From: an uncultured Bacteroidota bacterium
GTDB lineage: Bacteria > Bacteroidota > Bacteroidia > Chitinophagales > Chitinophagaceae
DNA length: 64,000 bases
Assembly (NCBI GenBank): GCA_903824665.1
Contig: CAIJXT010000035.1
Span: forward strand, 1-64,000
Direction: 5' to 3'
In this document: positions 17,138-25,565 of the stretch, one piece after another
Layout of the letters: each line of letters starts with the position of its first letter
Position numbering within the stretch: the stretch's first letter is position 1
Made by a program: the position numbers and the translations under genes
The notes under the pieces: generated by a model
Told to the model about the DNA's origin: nothing
Seen by the model: the letters and a program-made list of their open reading frames with translations, nothing else
Database searches by the model: none

Positions 17138-17983
17138 ATGGAGTATAAGCTGCTGAACCTCTCGCAAAACAAATACACACAACATTTTCTCAAAGATATT
17201 TATGTCCTCACAAACGCCAGTGAGCATCATATTTATGGATGTGTACCCAATGGAGAAATCGGCATTTCTGTATTGCTGAACGGAGATGGATACATTCGTC
17301 TGGGGAATATATGGCAAAGGCAACCACCTGTATCTGTATATGGTCTTGTTAGCAAGGTGCAATTCCATCAAATGGCTCCTGGTTACCGGGAGGTGAATAT
17401 TGGATTTTTGCCAGAATATCTTCAGCTGTTCATCAGAGAAAGAGTATCAGGGCTCCTTAGAAGGCAAGCTACCGATTTGTACGATATATTGCCAGAGGTT
17501 GAAGTGCAACGCCTTTTTACTGGACTTTTGTCTGCCGTAAATGATAATGACATCGTACACATTGTTGGTGCATTTCTGGAAAGAAATCTGTTGTACGAAC
17601 AAGTGGATAAAAGAGCACAGTATTGTCTTAATCTGATACGCAGTGGAACTGCAACCAATGTAGATTCACTAAGTCAGGACATGAAAATATCCTCCACAAC
17701 GCTGCGCCACATATTTCATCACCACGTAGGCATAACACCAAAGGAGCTCATCAAGATTCTCCGCGTGAAAACGGCACTTTTGCGACAGAATATTACGGAA
17801 GAAAATATGACACAAACCGCGTATTCGCTGGGGTATTATGATCAATCCCATTTTATACACGAATTTAAGGAAGCAGTGGGACTACCTCCGAAGCAATATT
17901 TCATGAGCCAGGAGTTGACTTTCGATTTTTACAATTTTCAGCGGTGGCGCTACGATAGCTTTGCAGGTTTAAGAATCGAATGA
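17138..17983 (+). CDS. AraC-family transcriptional regulator
   Basis: A 281-residue regulator. The N-terminal ~170 residues form a cupin-like sensor of the type seen in Bacteroidota AraC proteins (GCVPNGEIGISVLLNGDGYI and following). The C-terminal ~100 residues are the double helix-turn-helix: DSLSQDMKISSTTLRHIFHH for the first and TQTAYSLGYYDQSHFIHEFK for the second, then GLPPKQYF. I prefer the ATG at 17138; the frame remains open upstream to a TTG at 17084. A serine hydrolase gene starts 1 nt after the stop (TGATATG), so the two form an operon. Confidence 0.85.
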   Translation: MEYKLLNLSQNKYTQHFLKDIYVLTNASEHHIYGCVPNGEIGISVLLNGDGYIRLGNIWQRQPPVSVYGLVSKVQFHQMAPGYREVNIGFLPEYLQLFIRERVSGLLRRQATDLYDILPEVEVQRLFTGLLSAVNDNDIVHIVGAFLERNLLYEQVDKRAQYCLNLIRSGTATNVDSLSQDMKISSTTLRHIFHHHVGITPKELIKILRVKTALLRQNITEENMTQTAYSLGYYDQSHFIHEFKEAVGLPPKQYFMSQELTFDFYNFQRWRYDSFAGLRIE

Positions 17984-17984
17984 T

Positions 17985-19448
17985 ATGCAAAAGTACATTG
18001 TACCATTACTAGCCATGTGCTGGTCTTTGACCTCTATAGGGCAAACTATTAACAACGATTCACGGCTTGGGACTGTGAATAGAGTCATCGACGGCTACAA
18101 TAATCACGATTATGGTGCTATGAGGAAGCCCTGGAACTGGTGGGCTAAACCAATAGTAACGAGGAATAAACTAAAACGTGAGTTTGAGGCCTATCACACC
18201 CGGTATGGCGCACTGTTATTAGACACGATCTTAAAAAAGTCGAAATTCCAGTACATAGCGAAATTGAGAGCAGAAAAAGAGCCCAGAACAACACTATATC
18301 TCAGCTATATTTTCAGCAATAACGGTCACCTCCAAGGTTTTGGCCAGACCTATCCGGAGCTCATATACCGAAAAGCACCGCCGAGTAGACTAAATGTGGC
18401 AGCATTGACTAACGATATTGACTCGTTTATTATTAAAAAGTACACCAGGAAAGCATCTAACGGGTTCAATGGTTGTATAGCAGTACTTGAAAATGGACAG
18501 CCAGTATATGAACGTTGCATCGGTTATGCCGACTTCAACAAGAAAAACCTGCTAAATGATTCCACGTTTTTCGAGTTGGCATCTGTAAGCAAGCAATTTT
18601 CGGCTGTAGCTATTCTGCTGCTCGAAAAACAAGGCAAACTGAAATTGACGGATACACTGCGACAATACTTTCCGGCTTTGCCGTACAGGAACATCACAAT
18701 AGAGCAGTTGTTAACTCACACATCGGGACTGCCTGACTATGAAAAGTTGCTCAAGAAAGAGTGGGATAGAACAAAGTTTGCAACCAATAATGATGTAGTG
18801 GCGCAATTGGCTGAACATCATCCGCGTATTTTATTTCCGGCAGGAACGCGATTTGAGTATTGCAATACGGGTTATGTTCTACTTTCCTCTATCATAGAGC
18901 AGGTATCTGGTCGGAGCTACGCGGCGTTTCTCAAAGAAAATATCTTTGAGCCACTACGAATGACGCATACCCGGATATACAATACCCGCCGAGCCGGGCC
19001 AGAACTTCTGAACAACTATGCATACGGCTACGTATACTCGAATGATCACCAGAAATACCTGTTGCCCGATAGTATGGAAAAATACGCTGAGGTGCGCTAT
19101 CAAGATCCGATAACCGGTGACGGCACTGTGAACTCTTGTATCCTTGATCTGGAGAAATGGGAGAAGGAAGTACAGGATCCGCAGATAATACCGAAAGAAA
19201 TATTCGATATGGCTTTTACCAACCATACATTACCGAACGGGATACTCACCAATTATGGTTATGGTTTTTTCTTGTCTGGAGGCAACGGTACAGAACCACT
19301 TACCTTTCATACCGGCGGTTGGCCGGGCTATACTACGATAATTGTGAACTTTATACAACAGAAAAAACAATTAATCATTTTATCGAACAACGAATACGCG
19401 AATTTCTCGCGAATGGCAGACGACATTGGAGAACTACTAACCCAATAA
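17985..19448 (+). CDS. Serine hydrolase, beta-lactamase/penicillin-binding family
   Basis: A 487-residue exported enzyme. The signal peptide ends near SIGQ (residues 1-20). Residues 25-120 resemble the small DUF3887-like domain found ahead of such hydrolases. The catalytic domain has the SxxK box at S200-V-S-K203, the Tyr-x-Asn box at Y292-C-N294, the LLTHTSGLPDY block and an HTGGWPG block that replaces KTG. These are class C beta-lactamase-like hydrolases, often peptidases or esterases. True beta-lactam hydrolysis is not implied. It is coupled to the AraC regulator just upstream, which may control it. Confidence 0.85.
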   Translation: MQKYIVPLLAMCWSLTSIGQTINNDSRLGTVNRVIDGYNNHDYGAMRKPWNWWAKPIVTRNKLKREFEAYHTRYGALLLDTILKKSKFQYIAKLRAEKEPRTTLYLSYIFSNNGHLQGFGQTYPELIYRKAPPSRLNVAALTNDIDSFIIKKYTRKASNGFNGCIAVLENGQPVYERCIGYADFNKKNLLNDSTFFELASVSKQFSAVAILLLEKQGKLKLTDTLRQYFPALPYRNITIEQLLTHTSGLPDYEKLLKKEWDRTKFATNNDVVAQLAEHHPRILFPAGTRFEYCNTGYVLLSSIIEQVSGRSYAAFLKENIFEPLRMTHTRIYNTRRAGPELLNNYAYGYVYSNDHQKYLLPDSMEKYAEVRYQDPITGDGTVNSCILDLEKWEKEVQDPQIIPKEIFDMAFTNHTLPNGILTNYGYGFFLSGGNGTEPLTFHTGGWPGYTTIIVNFIQQKKQLIILSNNEYANFSRMADDIGELLTQ

Positions 19449-19648
19449 GGTCGGATAGGTTTCAGATTGATTACTATGGACACTTTTATCATTCTGCTCA
19501 ACACACATATTATACATCCTTTTTGGGGGACGCCTTATTACAGGTGTACTAATGCTGTCACCATTCTATTCTGACCTTTAATCCGCTCAATTGGAAGCGT
19601 CTGTGATTCATCCTGAAATTCCTAAATGCCTTCTTCAGGGAAACCCAA

Positions 19649-19800
19649 CTCTCTTTATCGATACTGTGAAAAGTGGTAAAAATGTAAGTAATACCAAACA
19701 AGAAGTAATTTTTTAAAGTATGTGCTGCATAATTTTAGTATTCAGATTTTCGGTTTGATTTCAGTGAATGTGGTTTGAAATTTTGAGGACGGAACACTAT
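19649..19800 (+). repeat. yihY leader repeat, copy 3 (leader of the intact gene)
   Basis: It begins CTCTCTTTATCGATACTGTG and contains GAAAAGTGGTAAAAATGTAA, ACCAAACAAGAAGTAATTTT and GGTTTGATTTCAGTGAATG. All have counterparts in the copies at 15497 and 16863. It is probably the native promoter and leader of yihY. The remaining 200 nt after the hydrolase gene hold nothing I recognise. Confidence 0.6.
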
Positions 19801-20796
19801 ATGACAGACGAGCAAAATAACACCAATATTGAACAGCGAAAGCTGTCATTCGCGGGGGTATGGAATTTGGTGAAAGCTACATTTGGTGGGTTTGTTGACG
19901 ATAAAATTACTAAGTTAAGTGCCTCGCTTGCATACTATACTCTGTTTTCAATGGGGCCTTTACTGGTGCTCATCATATCGTTATGTGGCTTGTTTTTTGA
20001 GCGGGAAGCGATTGAAGGAGAAGTGTATTCTGTTCTTCAGGATTTTGTAGGGCAGGATACCGCAGCACAGCTACAGGAAATAATAAAGAATGCATCGATC
20101 ACCGGGCAAAGCGCTACAGCAGCAACTATAGGGCTTGTAGTACTTGTAATAGGTGCAACATCTGTGTTTGCTGAAATACAGGATTCTATAAACAGTATCT
20201 GGGGGCTAAAAGCAAAGCCCAAGCATGGTTGGCTGAAAATGATACAGAATAGATTTTTGTCTTTTTCTGTTATCATCAGTCTCGGATTTTTGCTATTGGT
20301 TTCATTGGCCGTTACCGGTATAATAGAAGGCCTTAGCAACGGCCTGCAGGAAAGGTTCCCACAGGTAGCTGTGGTATTATTTTACATCGTAAACCTGCTA
20401 CTTACTTTTGGTATCAGTATGCTGATATTTGCCGTTATTTTCAAAGTGTTGCCTGATGCCAAAATAAAGTGGAGGGATGTGATGGCCGGGGCTTTTATCA
20501 CGGCATTATTGTTCATTGCAGGCAAGTTTGGTATTTCGCTTTACATATCCAAGACAAAGGTGGGTAGCACCTATGGTGCGGCAGGCTCGCTGGTAGTGCT
20601 GATATCGTGGGTGTATTATAGTTCCATGATTCTATATTTAGGCGCAGAATTCACGAAAGCGTATGCCATTGCTTATGGTTCACAAATTCACCCCAATGAC
20701 TATGCCGTAACTGTAAAACAAGTAGAAGTAGAAACCGGTAAGGCAACAATTCAGAAAAACGAAAAAGTTGCAGACTCGATTAAGACGGCAAATTAG
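19801..20796 (+). CDS. YihY/BrkB family membrane protein
   Basis: A 331-residue inner-membrane protein of the YihY/virulence factor BrkB family (once misnamed ribonuclease BN). Six or so membrane segments are visible, and family blocks include KLSASLAYYTLFSMGPLLVL, FAEIQDSINSIWGLK, ISLGFLLLVSLAV and the C-terminal GAAGSLVVLISWVYYSSMI with YLGAEFTKAYA. Its transport or structural function is unknown. The ATG at 19801 fits the family; the frame is open for 11 codons upstream. A broken copy of its 5-prime end lies 4 kb upstream. Confidence 0.9.
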   Translation: MTDEQNNTNIEQRKLSFAGVWNLVKATFGGFVDDKITKLSASLAYYTLFSMGPLLVLIISLCGLFFEREAIEGEVYSVLQDFVGQDTAAQLQEIIKNASITGQSATAATIGLVVLVIGATSVFAEIQDSINSIWGLKAKPKHGWLKMIQNRFLSFSVIISLGFLLLVSLAVTGIIEGLSNGLQERFPQVAVVLFYIVNLLLTFGISMLIFAVIFKVLPDAKIKWRDVMAGAFITALLFIAGKFGISLYISKTKVGSTYGAAGSLVVLISWVYYSSMILYLGAEFTKAYAIAYGSQIHPNDYAVTVKQVEVETGKATIQKNEKVADSIKTAN

Positions 20797-20827
20797 GGCG
20801 AATGAAACACGAATGGGTCCTCTCTAA

Positions 20828-21778
20828 TCAGTTAAAATTGATCCGTTCTTTTTCTATTACCAGAGGGCGTTTTTTTACCTGCCGGTGTATCGCTCCTATG
20901 TACTCGCCTATAATGCCAATGAAAAACAGCTGTACAGAGGAAAAGAAAAACATACCGATGACCATTGGTGCCTGCCCCACCTGGAACCTGTGCCAGTAGA
21001 TGAGTTTGTAGATAAAATATACTATAGCAAAAGCAAGACTGATTATGCCCGAGAAGAATCCGATAAAAGCTGAAAGACGAAGCGGCAGGCGTGAATGGCT
21101 GGTAAAGCCAAGCATAGCCATATCGTAAAGTGTGAAGAAATTGTTTTTGGTAGTGCCCCCGGCTCTCCGGGGTTGGGTATAATGCAGCTCGCAGCGGTTG
21201 AATCCCAGATCAGTTATAAGGCCCCGGAAGTAAGGGTAGGGGTCGTCGAGCGAACGAAGGACGGCTACAAATTTCTGGTCGTACAGTCCAAATCCGGTGA
21301 AATTTCTGACAGGCTTTTCGCCGCCTTCAGACACGCTTGCGAGCAGGTTATAGAACAGGCGCCTTAATGCAAACATGATCGGGTTTTCGCGGCTCTTTTT
21401 CTTTATGCCGATCACAATTTTATAACCTTCTTCCCATTTCTCCAGAAATTTGATGATCATTTCGGGTGGGTCCTGAAAGTCTGCTACAAGTGATATCACT
21501 GCATCTCCCCGGCACTGTATCATACCATAAAATGGCGAGCGAATATGGCCAAAGTTGCGATCGTTAACTATTATTTTTACATGTTTGTCGGTAGCAGCAA
21601 TATCCTTTAGAATGCCTACTGTATTGTCTGTTGATGAATTGTCGATAAATATATGCTCATAGGTATATTGCGGAACCTGCTCAAATTCATTGGCGACAGC
21701 TTTAATAAGTGCAGCCACATTTTCCTCCTCATTGTAGCAGGCGGTAATAACTGATATGTGCTTTTTGACATTGTCCAT
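20828..21778 (-). CDS. GT2 glycosyltransferase, polyprenyl-phosphate sugar synthase type
   Basis: A 316-residue GT2 enzyme of the DPM1/GtrB/CsbB type, which transfers a sugar from a nucleotide donor to undecaprenyl phosphate at the cytoplasmic face. It has ISVITACYNEEENV at the start, IDNSSTDNT, the donor site VADFQDPPEMI with the QDPP signature, and RGLITDLGF. Two C-terminal membrane helices follow (SAFIGFFSGIISLAFAIVYF and IGMFFFSSVQLFFIGIIGEY). I use the ATG at 21778; a TTG four codons upstream is possible. It is the last gene of the glycan cassette, and a YfhO-type protein heads the same operon. Confidence 0.85.
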   Translation of the reverse strand: MDNVKKHISVITACYNEEENVAALIKAVANEFEQVPQYTYEHIFIDNSSTDNTVGILKDIAATDKHVKIIVNDRNFGHIRSPFYGMIQCRGDAVISLVADFQDPPEMIIKFLEKWEEGYKIVIGIKKKSRENPIMFALRRLFYNLLASVSEGGEKPVRNFTGFGLYDQKFVAVLRSLDDPYPYFRGLITDLGFNRCELHYTQPRRAGGTTKNNFFTLYDMAMLGFTSHSRLPLRLSAFIGFFSGIISLAFAIVYFIYKLIYWHRFQVGQAPMVIGMFFFSSVQLFFIGIIGEYIGAIHRQVKKRPLVIEKERINFN

Positions 21779-21780
21779 TT

Positions 21781-22011
21781 TTAACTGCAATACATATGTT
21801 TGAAATGTTTGAGAGTATTTGCAGCCTCGTTTGTGGTAATGGGCAGGTAGTTGTTTTTTGCAATATCGACTAATAGCTTACTTAGCTTGTTTTTTGACTC
21901 ATCTGGCCCGGAGCTATTTTCGGGCACATTATCGTACTTACATGCAAATAGGGTGGTGCATGCTTTGACTGTGTAGCGAGATGAAACATTGTTCAGAGCC
22001 GTCTTAGTCAT
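21781..22011 (-). CDS. Small unknown protein in the glycan cassette
   Basis: A 76-residue reading frame that overlaps the aldolase gene by 8 nt and ends 2 nt before the GT2 start. It has the strongest Shine-Dalgarno I noticed in the window, GGAGG five bases before the ATG. That and the tight packing argue that it is translated. The sequence (MTKTALNNVSSRYTVKACTT, later KNKLSKLLVDIAKNN) is soluble with two or three short helices and three Cys. I recognise no family. It might be the remnant of a larger enzyme or a small partner of its neighbours. Confidence 0.5.
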   Translation of the reverse strand: MTKTALNNVSSRYTVKACTTLFACKYDNVPENSSGPDESKNKLSKLLVDIAKNNYLPITTNEAANTLKHFKHMYCS

Positions 22012-22825
22012 TTTTTCCTCCTGTTTTCGATATTAGTTTTTCGTAACGCAGCTGCAGTGTTTCTATTCTGTTTTCATCTTCTTTATAGATCATTGCATAG
22101 TAGTTGCGCTTGTTTTTCAGCCACATTAATTCGAAACCGAGGGCTTTCTGGATACCGTTTTCGCCACCCTTGGCCAGCGTTGCATTATGTGCGTCGAAAA
22201 GAACTTTTCGTGTTTCAAACTTGTCAAGGTTGCCTATAGTAAGGTTATCAAAAAAGGGCAGCGATTCGGTAGAAACACCACCGCCTATAACGCACTCCAT
22301 GCCATTGAACTTCTTTGCTTTACCCAATATGGCGTCGCAAATATTCAGTATGGCATCGGTATTAATGTCATTGGCGCTAAGGTTCATTGAGCCTGTAAGA
22401 TCGGTACGACCGACAACAATGCCTTTGAGCTCGCTAATATTTGGCAATACAAGCATTTGGTCGAAGTTTCTTACAGCGGTTATTGTTTCAATATTTATAA
22501 GAAAATCGACTTCTCTTCTTTCCTCTTCGGGAAAGGCAAGATTAGCGCAGGCCAGAAATTTTTTGAGTGCATACTGCGACTCTATCATTGGGCCAACAAT
22601 GCGGGTAACCCCGATAGATCGCGCATCAAACATGTCTTTCAGTGCTTCGCAGCCGCCTATCTTGATGGTCAGGTCCAGTCCGGCTTTTGTGATTACTTCT
22701 TTCAGGCGAAGTGCCTCTTCAAGCCGTGTGCCTTCTGCTTCAAATTCCGCCTTAATACCAATTGCAAAGTGGTTCTCTTTCAAGTCTTTCAATTGGTCCA
22801 CCATTTTCCTTTCCAATGCATTCAT
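22004..22825 (-). CDS. HpcH/HpaI-type aldolase or citrate lyase family protein
   Basis: A 273-residue TIM-barrel protein that I place in the aldolase/citrate lyase superfamily. It has IGIKAEFEAEGTRLEE near the start, the segments LDLTIKIGGCEALKDM and GVTRIVGPMIES, the metal-site-like FLINIETITAVRN, and GIVVGRTDLTGSMNL. The conserved Glu in NIET and Asp in GRTD would bind the divalent metal that holds a 2-oxo acid. Members cleave or form C-C bonds with pyruvate or similar. It lies 53 nt after the TPP enzyme gene, so both could act on one carbon skeleton. The substrate is not readable. Confidence 0.75.
   Translation of the reverse strand: MNALERKMVDQLKDLKENHFAIGIKAEFEAEGTRLEEALRLKEVITKAGLDLTIKIGGCEALKDMFDARSIGVTRIVGPMIESQYALKKFLACANLAFPEEERREVDFLINIETITAVRNFDQMLVLPNISELKGIVVGRTDLTGSMNLSANDINTDAILNICDAILGKAKKFNGMECVIGGGVSTESLPFFDNLTIGNLDKFETRKVLFDAHNATLAKGGENGIQKALGFELMWLKNKRNYYAMIYKEDENRIETLQLRYEKLISKTGGKND
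22017..22021 (-). promoter_or_regulatory. Strong ribosome binding site inside the aldolase gene
   Basis: GGAGG on the minus strand, 5 nt before the ATG at 22011 of the small ORF. It forms the Gly-Gly codons near the end of the aldolase. Such purine-rich perfect sites are rare in Bacteroidota, so it stands out as evidence that the small ORF is translated. Confidence 0.5.
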
Positions 22826-22878
22826 ACAGGTACTATATTTTCATCAAATTAAGCATAAGGAATCCAGTATCCCAATTG

Positions 22879-24684
22879 TCAGCCATTATATTCCTTAATC
22901 AATAAGTTTGTTCTGAATTCATCTCTATCAAGAAAGGGTGCAAGGTCTTCGAGCGGAGCAGAGACCATGCGCCCGTCGTCGAGTCGTTTCGACGATACTT
23001 TAGGCAGAAACTTGTAGTCATCTGTCAGTATCACCTCGCATATAACCGGTCCGTCGGTGTTCAGAAACCGGATTAATTCTTCCTTCAGGTTGTTGTGAGA
23101 GGTTATCTGGCATGTTTTGAACCCATACGCTGCTCCGATTTTTGTGATGTCGGGAAAGCTGACACCCGATGCCGGATCGCTGCCCACTCTGCGACCGCCA
23201 AAAAAATCGTCCTGAGTCTGTTTGATAGATATGTATCCGTTATTGTTCAGGTACAGGAGTTTTATGGGCATCCGGTGGTGTATCACCGTTTGCAGCTCCT
23301 GAATATTCATTTGGAGGCTTCCGTCTCCAGCCATACATACCACTGCACCCATATTGTTGGCCACACACGCACCTATGGCAGCTGGTAGGTCGTAGCCCAT
23401 GGATGCGCAACCGCTGTTCCAGAATACCCTTATTTTGCCGGCAATGGGCATTGCCTGAAAAGGAACCACGCAGGCGGTACCATCGCCTGCTACGCAGATG
23501 CTGCCATCTGGCAGGCATTTGCCCAATACTTCCATGAAAACGTATGGGTGTACTCCGTTTTCTGAGAGGTGGTAATCGGGCAATACGCTGGGATATTTTT
23601 CTTTACGCACAGAATTCCAATCAAGCCAGTCTGAATGTAGGTTGGCAACCGATCTGCCAAGGGCATTGTTGAGTAGAGTAAGGAATACTCTGGCGTCGGC
23701 CTGTACTGGCAGGTCGGGCTTAACAGTAGGCTTTTGCAGCTCTGCCGCGTCAATGTCTACCACTATTTTGTATGCTTCTCTGGCAAAAAATTCCCAATTG
23801 TAGCTTACCTGACGAATGTTGTTTCTGGTGCCAATAGTAATAAGCAGGTCGGCATTTTGTACACAGAAGTTTCCAGCTCGGTTGCCCAATGTGCCAAAGC
23901 GGCCAATGTAATTTTTGTTGGCTTCGTTGACCACATCCATCCCATTAAAGGTTGTTATCACGGGGATGTTGCAATTACTGAGTAGGGTTTCCAATTCGGG
24001 TATTCCGCCAGACAAGCGTATTCCGTGTCCGGCTATTATTACCGGTCGTTTGGCATTCTTTATTCTTTCCGATATTTCTAATATGGTTTTCTGCAGCTGT
24101 GCGGCATTACTGTCAGCTGGGGCAGGTGGTGTGAAGGGCCGCAGCGTAGCTTCGTCAACCAGAGCACCCTGAATGTTCATCGGAATATCGATCCATACAG
24201 GACCAAACCTTCCGGTTGTTGCCTCGTATATGGCTTTCTCCAGCAAATAGCGCACATCAGCGGCATCCGTTATACTTATTGCAAACTTCGTGAGTGGTTT
24301 TACTATGCTTATGATGTCTACTTCCTGATCGCCAAGCTGGCGAAGCCCGTTAACTTCGGGGCAAGCACCTATGGTTGTCTCGAACTTCACTTGTCCCGAG
24401 AGGTAAAGTACCGGTACCGAATCGGTCCATTGTCCCATAACTCCGGTTAACGCATTGAGTCCTCCCGGGCCGGTTGTCACGTTTACCACGCCCAGCTTAT
24501 TGTTTACCCGTGAGTAGCCTTCGGCAGCGATGGCGCAAGCCTGTTCGTGGTGATTGTTGATACAAATAAAAGCTTTGCCTAGTGAGTCATTCAGGTGCAT
24601 AGCTCCTCCACCAGTAACCATAAAAACATGGGTGACTCCATATGCGCTCAGCCTCTTTGCTATATAATCAGTAACCTTGATCAT
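22879..24684 (-). CDS. Thiamine-diphosphate-dependent enzyme, acetolactate synthase-like
   Basis: A 601-residue enzyme with the three-domain layout of the acetolactate synthase family. The cofactor-activating Glu is E47 in NHHEQACAIAAEGYSR. The central domain has IIAGHGIRLSGG and LGNRAGNFCVQNADLLITIG. The diphosphate/Mg motif begins GDGS at about residues 453-456 and ends NNN at 480-482. Location in a glycan cassette makes a sugar-directed role more likely than branched amino acid synthesis: YerE, for example, uses this fold to add a two-carbon branch to a sugar. It overlaps the epimerase gene by 4 nt. Confidence 0.85.
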   Translation of the reverse strand: MIKVTDYIAKRLSAYGVTHVFMVTGGGAMHLNDSLGKAFICINNHHEQACAIAAEGYSRVNNKLGVVNVTTGPGGLNALTGVMGQWTDSVPVLYLSGQVKFETTIGACPEVNGLRQLGDQEVDIISIVKPLTKFAISITDAADVRYLLEKAIYEATTGRFGPVWIDIPMNIQGALVDEATLRPFTPPAPADSNAAQLQKTILEISERIKNAKRPVIIAGHGIRLSGGIPELETLLSNCNIPVITTFNGMDVVNEANKNYIGRFGTLGNRAGNFCVQNADLLITIGTRNNIRQVSYNWEFFAREAYKIVVDIDAAELQKPTVKPDLPVQADARVFLTLLNNALGRSVANLHSDWLDWNSVRKEKYPSVLPDYHLSENGVHPYVFMEVLGKCLPDGSICVAGDGTACVVPFQAMPIAGKIRVFWNSGCASMGYDLPAAIGACVANNMGAVVCMAGDGSLQMNIQELQTVIHHRMPIKLLYLNNNGYISIKQTQDDFFGGRRVGSDPASGVSFPDITKIGAAYGFKTCQITSHNNLKEELIRFLNTDGPVICEVILTDDYKFLPKVSSKRLDDGRMVSAPLEDLAPFLDRDEFRTNLLIKEYNG

Positions 24685-25565
24685 TTGTCTTTTAAAAGTA
24701 ATTCTTTATTGATGTTATATCGGTTCGAACTATACCATTCATACAGCATTCCTATTGCTGTTTCTGCCGGTGTGAACTGCAAAGATGGTACTTCTTTATG
24801 TAACAATGAATTATCACCACTGTACTCGGTACCCATACCCTCTGTAGCAACACAAATATCTATACCATTGCCTGCTACGGTTCTTACCATTTCTGCGACA
24901 TGCAGCAGCTCTAAAGTGTGATCTGGAGTGATGTTAAATGATTTTTCCTGTGGACTGCGCTCAATGAAATGCTCCAATACCGGCATCAAGTCATCGATGA
25001 ACAGATAGTCAAATTTTCTGTTTTGCTGCAATGTTATGGGCATGCCAGAAATAGCTTTGCATATAGCATTGGAAATAAACCGAATGGCATAGTCTTCGTA
25101 CTTGCCAAAAACGCCAAACAGGCGAAAGTCATAAACATTCTCTATGCAGGGTAGAAGCTTGCCCAGCAGGTATTTGTTGTATCCATGCTCATCAGCCGGG
25201 ATGTAAGTGCCAAAATATGACTCCTTCATTTTGGGTATATAGTGGCGCATGTCATATATAGCTCCACTGCCCATATTCAGCAACTTTCCCCAGCGATGGC
25301 GATAGTGAAGGAGATTTGCTATCATGCGCGAGTTGGTGAGGAGGAGGTTGTTTCTATCCGGCGCATTTCTGTGACTCGGTTTAGCTGCGGCGTGTATTAC
25401 CACATCAAACTGATGTCTTGCAAAATACTCCCGCACGCTATCATCGTTGCTGCAGTCCAGTTCGGCACGGGCAGGAGTAAAAAGGGTATATTTATTTTTC
25501 AGGAAAGATTCGGTAATGTTTCGACCTATAAATCCGGATCCGCCTGTAATCAGTATTTTTTTCAT
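24681..25565 (-). CDS. NAD-dependent sugar epimerase/dehydratase
   Basis: A 294-residue extended short-chain dehydrogenase. The nucleotide site GGSGFIGRN lies at residues 8-16, HAAAKPSHRN corresponds to the conserved HxAA block, and MGSGAIYDM precedes a Tyr-x3-Lys pair in KYLLGKLL. DYLFIDDLMPVLEHFI is the usual C-terminal block. Such enzymes modify nucleotide-linked sugars by epimerisation, dehydration or reduction; the exact reaction cannot be read. It overlaps both neighbours by 4 nt, the YfhO gene upstream and the TPP enzyme downstream, so the three are translationally coupled. Confidence 0.85.
   Translation of the reverse strand: MKKILITGGSGFIGRNITESFLKNKYTLFTPARAELDCSNDDSVREYFARHQFDVVIHAAAKPSHRNAPDRNNLLLTNSRMIANLLHYRHRWGKLLNMGSGAIYDMRHYIPKMKESYFGTYIPADEHGYNKYLLGKLLPCIENVYDFRLFGVFGKYEDYAIRFISNAICKAISGMPITLQQNRKFDYLFIDDLMPVLEHFIERSPQEKSFNITPDHTLELLHVAEMVRTVAGNGIDICVATEGMGTEYSGDNSLLHKEVPSLQFTPAETAIGMLYEWYSSNRYNINKELLLKDK

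Noticed and set aside
17985-19448. True beta-lactamase (antibiotic resistance gene)
   Set aside because: The KTG box is replaced by HTGG, and an extra N-terminal domain is present, which fits the broader serine hydrolase group. Resistance cannot be claimed.
22879-24684. Housekeeping acetolactate synthase large subunit (ilvB)
   Set aside because: No small regulatory subunit or ilv genes are nearby, and the gene is embedded in a glycan cassette with overlapping codons.
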